Assembly (NCBI GenBank): GCA_009785215.1
Contig: WQWU01000006.1
Location: 1 to 57,073 of the forward strand
Direction of reading: 5' to 3'
DNA length: 57,073 nucleotides
DNA from: Treponema sp.
Lineage (GTDB): Bacteria > Spirochaetota > Spirochaetia > Treponematales > Breznakiellaceae
Positions 41,644-49,489 of the stretch are shown piece by piece. A model generated the notes under the pieces. It saw only the letters and a program-made list of their open reading frames with translations, was not told where the DNA came from and ran no database searches. Made by a program: the position numbers and the translations under genes. How positions within the stretch are numbered: position 1 is the first letter of the stretch; every line of letters starts with the position of its first letter.

Positions 41644-42867
41644 ATGTCACTCGGACAAAGTTTAATTGCAAGTTTTGGCATTCTGGAAATGACAATAGGT
41701 CAGGGAATAATGATGCTGCTTGCCCTTGTTTTTATGTTTTTGGCAATAGTAAAAAAATATGAGCCTTTACTGCTGCTTCCTCTGGCTTTTGGTATCTTGA
41801 TTGCAAACCTTCCTGTTGTAGGTCTTAATGCATATCACGAGTATCCGAATAATTTTGATGAACTAAGCGGTTTGTTCCACAAGGATACGCCTGAATTTTT
41901 GGGCTTTACCCTGCCCGGTCTTATGAACTTTTTATACAGCGGAATCCGGATGGTAATTTATCCGCCGCTGATTTTTTTATGCCTTGGCACCATGACAGAT
42001 TTCAGCCCGCTGATTGCTTCTCCAAAAAGCGCGCTTATCGGTCTTGGCGGTCAGCTTGGTATTTTTGTAGCTCTTGTAGTTTCCTATTTTGTAGGAAATC
42101 TCCTTGCTCCGTATATTCCCGGATTTGACGGTTTCACCCTTAAGGAAGCCGCTGCTATCGGTATAATCGGCAGTTCAGACGGACCTACATCGATATTTAC
42201 CGCAACGCGTCTGGCTCCCGATCTGCTGCCGGCAATCGCTATTGCGGCATTTTCATACATGGCGCTGGTTCCTTTTATTCAGCCTCCGATAATGAAACTG
42301 CTTGTCACTCCTAAAGAACGCGTTATTGTTATGCCGGAGCCGAAAAGGGTAACGCATAGACAAAAAGTTCTTTTTCCCATTATTATGACGATTGTCACTT
42401 TGCTTTTGGTTCCCGCAGCCGGAGCATTAATCGCGATGTTAATGCTTGGCAATTTAATAAGGGAAAGCGGAGTAGCAGACAGATATATCCGCGCTTTTCA
42501 GAATGATCTGTTAAGCATATTAACTTTTTTGGTTGCCTTAAGCATTGGGTCTTCTGCAACAGCGCAGCGCTTTTTAACCCCGCAGACATTAATCATCATT
42601 TTCTGCGGTCTTTTGGCTTTTGCTTTTGGTACAGTAGGCGGCATTCTTGTCGCAAAACTTCTCTGTAAAATAACCGGCGGAAAGGTAAATCCGCTGATCG
42701 GAAATTCCGGCGTTTCGGCAATGCCGATGGCTGCGCGTATTTCCCAGAGAATGGGGCAGCAGTATAATCCGGACAATCATCTTTTGATGCATGCAATGGG
42801 TCCGATTGTTTCCAGTACTATCGGCTCTGCCATTGTAGCAGGTATTTTTATATCGTATTTTGGATAG
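41644..42867 (+). CDS. oadB: Sodium-pumping decarboxylase beta subunit
   Basis: This 407-aa integral membrane protein has the hallmarks of the OadB/MmdB/GcdB family: an N-terminal amphipathic helix, GSSDGPTSIFT with the sodium-site Asp, and the C-terminal GNSGVSAMPMAAR. The family couples decarboxylation of biotin-bound carboxyl groups to sodium export. No alpha or gamma subunit gene lies in the window, so partners must be elsewhere. The ribosome site is GGAG before ATG 41644. Confidence 0.9.
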   Translation: MSLGQSLIASFGILEMTIGQGIMMLLALVFMFLAIVKKYEPLLLLPLAFGILIANLPVVGLNAYHEYPNNFDELSGLFHKDTPEFLGFTLPGLMNFLYSGIRMVIYPPLIFLCLGTMTDFSPLIASPKSALIGLGGQLGIFVALVVSYFVGNLLAPYIPGFDGFTLKEAAAIGIIGSSDGPTSIFTATRLAPDLLPAIAIAAFSYMALVPFIQPPIMKLLVTPKERVIVMPEPKRVTHRQKVLFPIIMTIVTLLLVPAAGALIAMLMLGNLIRESGVADRYIRAFQNDLLSILTFLVALSIGSSATAQRFLTPQTLIIIFCGLLAFAFGTVGGILVAKLLCKITGGKVNPLIGNSGVSAMPMAARISQRMGQQYNPDNHLLMHAMGPIVSSTIGSAIVAGIFISYFG

Positions 42868-42877
42868 CTGATTTTGT

Positions 42878-43564
42878 ATGTTTAAAAGCTTTGGCTTGCG
42901 TATACTGCTCTTGTTAATTGTCCTTGCTCTGCTTCCCCTGGGGTCAGTTTTTGGAAATAGCTATAGCTGGTCGGTACTCGGCAGTATTTTCCATTTTGCC
43001 GCCAATAACGGCGTGGATTCCGATCCCGCTCCAATACTTCCTTCCGCCGGATTTTCCTTTTCGCTGCAGTTAATGCGTTTTCTAAGAGTTGAATTTACCG
43101 AAGATATTTATTTTACCAATTACGAATATAATTCGAAGCTGGGCTATCCTATGGCTTGCAATCCGGAAAACCGCTCTGCTTTTGTAATGGGCTTTTTGAC
43201 AGGGGCGCAATTAACGGGATATCTTCCTCTTGGCAGAAGTGCCTTGCGTATCTACGGAGGACCTGCGGCAGACTTGCGCCTTGTTGTGCTTGCCTTTGGA
43301 TTAAATCATCCTGCAGATTTTACCGGCAATATAGAAACCGATGCCCAAATGCAGACAGATGCTATCTTAAAATATTTCTGGGAAAAAGGGCGCTGGTTTA
43401 TGCCTGTTGCAGGAGCGGGTTTCGATTTCCCGTTAAACGAAAAATATTTACTGGGTTTTGATTTCCGCGTATGGTTTCCTGTTTATAAACTATGGACCAA
43501 TGATAATGTTCCCGCTGTTGACGGCTGGCGTTTCGGCGCCGGTTTGCGAATTACTCCGCGCTGA
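42878..43564 (+). CDS. Outer-membrane beta-barrel protein candidate
   Basis: This 228-aa protein has a signal peptide (LRILLLLIVLALLPLGSVFG, cleavage near GNSYS) and a mature part rich in aromatic and glycine residues with alternating hydrophobicity. It ends RITPR, without the usual terminal Phe. Treponemes carry small OmpW/OprG-like barrels; this may be one, but no clear family motif is visible. It lies in a run with oadB and radA, with only ten bases to the former. Confidence 0.55.
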   Translation: MFKSFGLRILLLLIVLALLPLGSVFGNSYSWSVLGSIFHFAANNGVDSDPAPILPSAGFSFSLQLMRFLRVEFTEDIYFTNYEYNSKLGYPMACNPENRSAFVMGFLTGAQLTGYLPLGRSALRIYGGPAADLRLVVLAFGLNHPADFTGNIETDAQMQTDAILKYFWEKGRWFMPVAGAGFDFPLNEKYLLGFDFRVWFPVYKLWTNDNVPAVDGWRFGAGLRITPR

Positions 43565-43572
43565 GGATATTA

Positions 43573-44934
43573 TTGAAAAAGCAGAAAACACTTATTTATA
43601 AATGTTCCTCATGCAGCCGTGAAGAGCCGAAATGGCTGGGGCGCTGTCCCGAATGCGGTGAATGGAATACCTTTGCCGAAACAATTATAAAAAACGAAAC
43701 TTCCGGCTCCAAAAACAGAGGAAGCCCCGGTTTACCTCAAACCCTGCCTCTTAATGCTGTTGATCCAATAGAGGGCAGCCGTATCGGCAGCGGGATTGGC
43801 GAATTGGATCGTGTGCTTGGCGGCGGCATTATGAAACATTCTGCTGTGCTTGTTGGGGGAGAGCCCGGCATCGGTAAATCAACCCTGATGCTGCAGCTGG
43901 CTGCGGCAGCGGTTACAAAGGGGCGCATTTTATATGTTTCCGGCGAAGAGTCTGCTGGTCAGCTGCGGTTAAGAGCGGACAGGTTAGGCATTGCCAAAGA
44001 TAAAATGGAAAGGATTGAAATTCTCTGTTCGGGAAACCTTGAAGAAATAGAAGCGGTTTTAAAAAATATCAATCCTGTTCTTGTGCTGGTGGATTCCGCG
44101 CAGACGCTTTTTTATGAAGAACGTTCTTCGGCAGGTTCGGTAAATCAGATGAAATTATGTTCGTTTGAGCTGATAACCTGGGTAAAGGAACATGATGCCG
44201 CGCTGTTTTTAACCGCGCATGTTACAAAGGAAGGATTGATTTCCGGTCCTAAAGCTTTGGAACATATGGTAGATACCGTCCTTTATTTTGAACAGAATGA
44301 CAGAACTTCCGGGGCTGATGACTGCCGCTTTTTGCGCGCGGCAAAAAACCGGTTTGGTTCTGTCGATGAAATTGGAATTTTTACAATGGGAGAGCGCGGT
44401 CTTTCCTCTGTCGAAGATACCGGCAGAATGTTCCTTGTGCGGCGCGAAGGTCTTGAATTGCCGCCGGGAGTGGCGACAGCGGCAGTTCTTGAAGGTTCCC
44501 GGACCATACTTGTGGAAATACAGGCTCTCACCATCCCTGCAAAGGGGTCTATGAGCCGTGTCTTTTCCGATAAGATTGATTCCGGCAGGGTTTCGCGGGT
44601 TTCCGCCGCCCTGGAGAAGCATTTAGGGCTGCAAGGCAAACCGGGACTGAGGCTTTCTGATCACGACCTGTACGTAAACGCTGCAGGAGGTATCCGTATC
44701 ACTGAAGTGGGGGTAGAACTTGCGCTTGCCTGCGCCCTGTACTCGGCGCGAACCGGTCTTGCCCTGCCCGCGGATTTGGCAATAGCAGGGGAACTATCCC
44801 TCACCGGCGAGATTCGCCCGGTACGCCGCCTTTCCAGCCGTGTAAAAACCGCCTCTAACCTTGGATTTTCTGCATTTCTTGGTCCAGAGGCGAAAGATAT
44901 AAAATCAGCAATAAAATTGGCTTATGGCTCTTGA
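43573..44934 (+). CDS. radA: DNA repair protein RadA
   Basis: This 453-aa RecA-like ATPase and branch-migration protein has an N-terminal zinc finger (C11, C14, C25, C28), Walker A GEPGIGKST (about 96-104), the RadA-specific KNRFG at 258-262 and a Lon-protease-like C-terminal domain. It acts in homologous recombination, processing intermediates. A TTG start at 43573 has GAGG five bases upstream. The stop overlaps the -35 of the next promoter. Confidence 0.95.
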   Translation: MKKQKTLIYKCSSCSREEPKWLGRCPECGEWNTFAETIIKNETSGSKNRGSPGLPQTLPLNAVDPIEGSRIGSGIGELDRVLGGGIMKHSAVLVGGEPGIGKSTLMLQLAAAAVTKGRILYVSGEESAGQLRLRADRLGIAKDKMERIEILCSGNLEEIEAVLKNINPVLVLVDSAQTLFYEERSSAGSVNQMKLCSFELITWVKEHDAALFLTAHVTKEGLISGPKALEHMVDTVLYFEQNDRTSGADDCRFLRAAKNRFGSVDEIGIFTMGERGLSSVEDTGRMFLVRREGLELPPGVATAAVLEGSRTILVEIQALTIPAKGSMSRVFSDKIDSGRVSRVSAALEKHLGLQGKPGLRLSDHDLYVNAAGGIRITEVGVELALACALYSARTGLALPADLAIAGELSLTGEIRPVRRLSSRVKTASNLGFSAFLGPEAKDIKSAIKLAYGS

Positions 44935-44959
44935 CATATTTTTAAATTTCCACTATCTT
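44931..44959 (+). promoter_or_regulatory. Promoter for the RRM gene
   Basis: TTGACA (44931-44936), 17 bases, TATCTT (44954-44959). It overlaps the radA stop codon. Transcription from near 44966 would leave a leader of about 258 bases, which also holds a small upstream frame. Confidence 0.7.
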
Positions 44960-45121
44960 TTTCTTAATTGGATTATTTTAGTTTGAGTAGAGATTATTTT
45001 TGCGGTTTTTGTATTATACCGCGTGGTTTAGGGGTTGGTTCTGTTCTCGTTGATCACCTGTCATTTTTCTCCCTTAACAATTATGCATCTTTTCTCTTTG
45101 GCGTTTTGCGCGAAGGAGTTA

Positions 45122-45148
45122 ATGAGTCACTCGCTTGTGCGGGTGTGA
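45122..45148 (+). CDS. Upstream leader peptide candidate, 8 aa
   Basis: ATG AGT CAC TCG CTT GTG CGG GTG TGA lies in the RRM leader, preceded by GAAGGAG (45112-45118) at good spacing. The peptide would be MSHSLVRV. The ribosome site is stronger than that of the main gene. It may be a translated regulator of the leader or a chance frame. Confidence 0.3.
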   Translation: MSHSLVRV

Positions 45149-45223
45149 ATATTTAGGCGTGCCTGGACGCAGTCGCAAAATAGCATTGTCTGCTGCTTTG
45201 TTCCGGGTGAAGGATTTTTCTCA

Positions 45224-45508
45224 ATGGCTAAGAAACTGTATGTCGGTAACCTCTCTTACAACACAACCGAAGATGGTCTGCGTAACCTTTTTTCAGGGTT
45301 TGGCAGTGTCGCCTCAGCAAAGATCATTTTTGATCGTGAAACCGGCAATTCCAAAGGATTTGGATTTATCGAGATGGGCAGCGATGAAGAAGCAGCCGCG
45401 GCAATCGCCGGCACAAACGGCCGCGAAATGGAAGGACGCCAGTTGCGCGTAAACGAAGCGATGGATAAACCTCGCCGCGAACGCTCAGACAGGGGCGGTA
45501 ACTGGTAA
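45224..45508 (+). CDS. RRM-type RNA-binding protein
   Basis: This 94-aa protein consists of one RNA-recognition motif: RNP2 LYVGNL (5-10), RNP1 KGFGFIEM (44-51), and a basic glycine-rich tail (PRRERSDRGGNW). Single-RRM proteins of this kind occur in cyanobacteria, Bacteroidetes and spirochaetes and are often cold-regulated. A leader of about 258 bases precedes it and a strong terminator follows, so it is a single-gene transcript. The ribosome site is GAAGGA with nine-base spacing. Confidence 0.93.
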   Translation: MAKKLYVGNLSYNTTEDGLRNLFSGFGSVASAKIIFDRETGNSKGFGFIEMGSDEEAAAAIAGTNGREMEGRQLRVNEAMDKPRRERSDRGGNW

Positions 45509-45523
45509 AAAAACCGGTTGTGG

Positions 45524-45551
45524 GAACGGCGTATTAAAAGATACGCCGTTC
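45524..45551 (+). terminator. Terminator after the RRM gene
   Basis: GAACGGCGTAT (45524-45534) pairs perfectly with ATACGCCGTTC (45541-45551), followed by GTATTCTTT. It stands between convergent genes and may serve both, but the T-rich side is on the plus strand. Confidence 0.75.
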
Positions 45552-45558
45552 GTATTCT

Positions 45559-46431
45559 TTAGAGTAATTTTAATCTCTTTTCTTCTGCAGCAACGTGCAT
45601 CTTTTCGAGCTCGTTCATGATCCCGTCTGCAACCGCCTGCTTTTTATCCGCTTCTTCAGGCAGTCCTGCCAAAACACTATTACGGAATTCTTCGCAGGAA
45701 GTTACAGGACCTACCGTAACACGGACAATATCCTTGCTTACAGCGTCATTCATCATGTCGGTTTGCTGAACGTGCAGAACTTCGCCGTTTAAAGCGACAA
45801 AGCATAAATAATCAAAAGACCGGATATACGAATCGATGTCGCGTACTCCTTTTTTGGAATCGGGTTCCCAGGGACGGTAACGGGTTCCGGACGGGAAAAC
45901 AAGAATAAGGCTGCCTTTGTATTTGTGCCTGATGATCGATTTCATTGCCGCGCGGTTGATAGCATTGCCGCGCAGGATTTCATCTTTGTCTTTTTCCGGA
46001 TCCAGATCCTGCAGCGAACGGCTTGGGCAAATTACAATTTTTGAATAGGCTCCGGTAAAAGCGGCAACAACAGGATTATCTTCGTTTAATTTCATGCCGG
46101 AAATAGCAATTAAAGAATCGCTTATTTCCCTGCCTCCCGCTTTTCGCGTTAACAGGGATACAATTGAAAGATCCATGTTGCTGTAATGTTCAACAAGGAG
46201 CAGGCAGGATTTTCCGGATTTGGCTTTTTCAAAGAGTTCATTAAGATTATCAAACCCGTCAAGACCGCTGCCGGGAAGGAGCAAATGTTCAACCATTTCA
46301 TCCAGAATTGAAAGAACATCAGGATCTCCCGCCTGATACACATTTTCTTCGGTGATAACAGTCGGAGTTTTGGATGTTTTTATCACTCTTTTTATCTGAT
46401 CACCAAAAGCAGTTGTTAATGTTTCTACCAT
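45559..46431 (-). CDS. Glycerolipid acyltransferase-like protein
   Basis: This 290-aa protein carries the acyltransferase HX4D motif, H82-YSNM-D87 (VEHYSNMD), and a later FPSGTRYRPW segment in the place of the EGTR-type substrate motif. These are the active-site blocks of GPAT/AGPAT-type enzymes that add acyl groups to glycerol phosphates. The usual membrane helix is not obvious. It is separated by four bases from the pepT stop in the same direction. Confidence 0.75.
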   Translation of the reverse strand: MVETLTTAFGDQIKRVIKTSKTPTVITEENVYQAGDPDVLSILDEMVEHLLLPGSGLDGFDNLNELFEKAKSGKSCLLLVEHYSNMDLSIVSLLTRKAGGREISDSLIAISGMKLNEDNPVVAAFTGAYSKIVICPSRSLQDLDPEKDKDEILRGNAINRAAMKSIIRHKYKGSLILVFPSGTRYRPWEPDSKKGVRDIDSYIRSFDYLCFVALNGEVLHVQQTDMMNDAVSKDIVRVTVGPVTSCEEFRNSVLAGLPEEADKKQAVADGIMNELEKMHVAAEEKRLKLL

Positions 46432-46435
46432 AAGA

Positions 46436-47668
46436 TTATTCTCCCCTTATTAATCCGATGATCACCCTGCAGGCAGCGCACATTTCATTTACGCTGACCC
46501 ATTCCATACGGCTGTGAAAGTTGCGGCCTCCGGTAAAAATATTCGGCGTTGGGATGCCAAGCTCCGTTAACCGCGAGCCGTCCGTTCCGCCTCTGACAGA
46601 CTTTAGCCGGCATTCAATGCCTGCGTTATGTGACGCCTGAATCAGCCGTTTCAGCACATCAGGTTTTTCATCTATCTTTGCTTTCATATTATAATACTGT
46701 ACTTGAGTTTTAACAATGACCCTGCCGCCAGGAAACTGCGCTTCTGTTGTTTTGGCAAATGTTTCCAATGCGCTGATGCGGCGTTCCATGCCATGAATGT
46801 CAAAATCACGGAGAAAAATTTCCAGAGAGGCTTTTTCCAGATTGCCGGAAATTTCCATGGGGCAATAATAGCCGTAATAGCCGTCGGTTGCTTCGGGGCT
46901 TTCGCTTCGCGGAAGCATGGCGGCAAAGGTTGATGCCATAAGCGTTGCGTTGGCAAGAATACCCCTGGCATGCCCGACATGTATTACTTTGCCCAAAAAC
47001 TCAATTTCCGCCTTATAAGCGTTAAAACATTCGCTTTCAATTTCGCCTATGGCTCCGCCGTCTACAGTGTAGCAATAAGCGGATTTTATCTCGCTCATGG
47101 GAAATTCCGGCAGCCCTTTGCCGGTTTCCTCATCAGGAGTGAAAATTATCTCGATTTCTCCGTGGGAAATCTGCGGATTGGAAACAAGATACTCAACCGC
47201 AGCCATTATTTCTGCAATTCCTGCCTTGTTGTCGGCGCCCAGCAATGTTGTGCCGTCGCTATGGATTATCGTTTTCCCTTTTTGCGCCGCCAAATCCGGC
47301 TCTTTTTCCGGATCCAGGCAAATGCCGTCTGCCAGCTCGATTTTACTGCCGTTATAATTTTTTACAAGCTGAGGTTTTACGTCTTTTCCTGACACATCGC
47401 CTGCTGTATCAAGATGGGCAAGAAACCCGATACAGGGCTCTTTTTCCCTTCCGGGGCTTGGCGGCAATCGGGCTATCACATAACAATGCCCGGTTATTTT
47501 AACATCTTTTATCCCAAGATCTAAAAGCTCTTTATATAAAACCTTTGCCAATTCCCATTGTCCGGGTGTCGAGGGAGTTTCCGCAATATGGCTGTTACTT
47601 TGGGTGTCATAACGGACATAATTCAGAAAACGCGGAAGAAGCAGGTTTTCCAGTTGCTGATCGTTCAT
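46436..47668 (-). CDS. pepT: Peptidase T (tripeptide aminopeptidase)
   Basis: This 410-aa metallopeptidase of the M20 family releases N-terminal residues from tripeptides. Zinc ligands and motifs are in place: FLAHLDTAGD, GADNKAGIAEI, TPDEETGKG, YTVDGG and GGTDGSRL. The ATG at 47668 is chosen because TATAAT (47675-47680) lies seven bases upstream, which would start a leaderless mRNA exactly there. The alternative ATG 47683 would be upstream of that box. It is divergent from nuoE. Confidence 0.9.
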   Translation of the reverse strand: MNDQQLENLLLPRFLNYVRYDTQSNSHIAETPSTPGQWELAKVLYKELLDLGIKDVKITGHCYVIARLPPSPGREKEPCIGFLAHLDTAGDVSGKDVKPQLVKNYNGSKIELADGICLDPEKEPDLAAQKGKTIIHSDGTTLLGADNKAGIAEIMAAVEYLVSNPQISHGEIEIIFTPDEETGKGLPEFPMSEIKSAYCYTVDGGAIGEIESECFNAYKAEIEFLGKVIHVGHARGILANATLMASTFAAMLPRSESPEATDGYYGYYCPMEISGNLEKASLEIFLRDFDIHGMERRISALETFAKTTEAQFPGGRVIVKTQVQYYNMKAKIDEKPDVLKRLIQASHNAGIECRLKSVRGGTDGSRLTELGIPTPNIFTGGRNFHSRMEWVSVNEMCAACRVIIGLIRGE

Positions 47669-47674
47669 AGGGCT

Positions 47675-47702
47675 ATTATACATGAAAAAGCCGCAGCGGC
47701 AA
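47675..47702 (-). promoter_or_regulatory. Promoter for pepT, probably leaderless
   Basis: On the minus strand TTGCCG (47697-47702), 16 bases, TATAAT (47675-47680). The predicted start falls at or within a base of ATG 47668. On the plus strand TTGAAT, 15 bases and TATAAA similarly put nuoE transcription near its own ATG 47742. Confidence 0.5.
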
Positions 47703-47741
47703 CTACTTGAATTATATTACAAAATCTTATAAACTGAGACC

Positions 47742-48248
47742 ATGTTAGACTTATCAAAAAATCAAGTTATAGAAATTATGGAACGTTATCAAAACGATCC
47801 TCAGCAGCTCATAGCGGTTTTGCTTGATATTCAGGCAGCATCGGGTAAAAACTGCGTAGAAAAACAATGGGCTGAGCTTGCTTCGGAAGTTTTAAAGGTT
47901 CCGCTTTCCAAGATTTACGATGTTCTCACCTTTTATGCCATGTTCAGCACAACGCCGCGCGGTGAGTTTGTAGTCGAAATCTGCGGCAGTACGCCGTGCT
48001 GTTTTACCCGCGCTGAAGAACTCGTTAAATGGTTCGAAGCTGCCTCTGGCGTTAAAATGGGCGAAACCACAGCGGATGGTAAAATTACGCTAATTTACAC
48101 AAGCTGTGTGGGTATGTGCGAAATTGGTCCGGTTGTGAAAATCGGCAATGATGTGTTTGGCAATCTTTCCGAAGAAAAAGTTAAAACACTTGTAAAATGC
48201 TGCCGGCAGGGCAATAGACAGGAGCTGTTATCGCTATGTCAAAATTAG
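47742..48248 (+). CDS. NuoE/HydC-like 2Fe-2S subunit
   Basis: This 168-aa thioredoxin-like ferredoxin has four cluster ligands, C81 and C86 (CGSTPC) and C122 and C126 (CVGMC). It passes electrons between the flavin subunit and the remaining clusters in NADH-linked hydrogenases and complex I. It is full length for NuoE. There is no clear ribosome site; a TATAAA box lies just upstream. It is coupled to the next gene by a 13-base overlap. Confidence 0.93.
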   Translation: MLDLSKNQVIEIMERYQNDPQQLIAVLLDIQAASGKNCVEKQWAELASEVLKVPLSKIYDVLTFYAMFSTTPRGEFVVEICGSTPCCFTRAEELVKWFEAASGVKMGETTADGKITLIYTSCVGMCEIGPVVKIGNDVFGNLSEEKVKTLVKCCRQGNRQELLSLCQN

Positions 48249-49489
48249 TTAATATGCTTACGGAAGGAGCAGCTTCTTCCATTTCGATTTCCGAATACGA
48301 AAAAATCGGCGGTTTTTCTGCTTTAAAAAAAGCTGCAGCAAGCACACCTCAGGAAATAATAGGCGAAGTATTAAAAGCAAAACTTCTTGGTCGCGGCGGA
48401 GCGGCGTTTCCGGCAGGCAAAAAATGGGAACATCTTTTGCGCATTCCCGAATTTCCAAAGTACATTGTATGCAATGCCGATGAGGGCGAGCCCGGTACTT
48501 TTAAAGACCGGCTCATTATCGACAAACTGTCTCTTAAATTACTGGAAGGCATAATCATCGCAGGTTTGGTTTTCCGCGCAGAAGCCGTTTACATTTATGT
48601 ACGCGGCGAATACCGCAAACTGCAGAAAAAGCTGCTTGATGCAATTAAAAATTTACATGATGCCGGGTACCTTGGCAAAAATATTGCAGGCAGCGGACTG
48701 GATTACGACATCCACATTATCTCCGGCGCCGGCGCTTATGTCTGCGGCGAAAATTCCGCGCTTCTTAATTCTACCGAAGGCAAAGTGGGAAGACCCCGTA
48801 TCAAGCCGCCGCGTCTTGCAGAAGTGGGATTGTTCCTGCAGCCAACCCTTGTTAACAATGTAGAGTCTTTTGCAAACATTCCGCTTATCGTCAACATGGG
48901 CGGCGATGCGTATCTGGAAGCCGGTCATCCCGATTCGGGCGGCAGCAAACTTATCTGTCTTTCCGGTCATTGCAAAAACAGGGGTGTTTACGAAATACCG
49001 CTTGGCAAGGTAACTTTACGCGATGCTATCTATGATCTGGAAATCGGCGGCGGCATGGCAAATAATAAAAAATTAAAGTTCTTCCATTTGGGAGGTCAGA
49101 GCGGACCCATAGGCTGTCCCGATCAGCTTGATACAATTTACAGTTACACAGATCTTAAAAAAGCCGGATTGGCTGTAGGCTCCGGCGCTGTTGTCGTAAT
49201 GGATGAAAGCGTTTCCATTATTGAGTATTTAAAAGGCATTACAGAATTTTTCATTCATGAATCATGCGGCAAGTGCGTACCATGCCGTGAAGGAAATTAT
49301 CAGATTTTAAAAATACTCAAAAAACTTTTGGTTCCCGGTACGGCAAATGCAGATGATTTAAAACTCCTGCGCCGCGTTGTCCGCACCATGACAGAAGCAT
49401 CATTCTGCGGTCTTGGACAAAGCGCCGCTGTTGCCCTGGATACCGCATGGAAACACTTCCCTGCAGAATTTGAAGGAGCTATTAAATGA
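48236..49489 (+). CDS. NuoF/HydB-like NADH-binding flavoprotein
   Basis: This 417-aa subunit has the FMN-NADH site GRGGAAFPAGKKW (52-64), CNADEGEPGTFKDR, the AYVCGENSALLNSTEG loop and a 4Fe-4S site ESCGKCVPCREG near residue 343 with a further Cys in FCGLG. It lacks the N-terminal thioredoxin-like and C-terminal ferredoxin domains of large HydB (about 600 aa), so it matches plain NuoF. It links NAD(H) to the Fe-S chain of the adjoining subunits. ATGA overlap with the next gene. Confidence 0.93.
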   Translation: MSKLVNMLTEGAASSISISEYEKIGGFSALKKAAASTPQEIIGEVLKAKLLGRGGAAFPAGKKWEHLLRIPEFPKYIVCNADEGEPGTFKDRLIIDKLSLKLLEGIIIAGLVFRAEAVYIYVRGEYRKLQKKLLDAIKNLHDAGYLGKNIAGSGLDYDIHIISGAGAYVCGENSALLNSTEGKVGRPRIKPPRLAEVGLFLQPTLVNNVESFANIPLIVNMGGDAYLEAGHPDSGGSKLICLSGHCKNRGVYEIPLGKVTLRDAIYDLEIGGGMANNKKLKFFHLGGQSGPIGCPDQLDTIYSYTDLKKAGLAVGSGAVVVMDESVSIIEYLKGITEFFIHESCGKCVPCREGNYQILKILKKLLVPGTANADDLKLLRRVVRTMTEASFCGLGQSAAVALDTAWKHFPAEFEGAIK

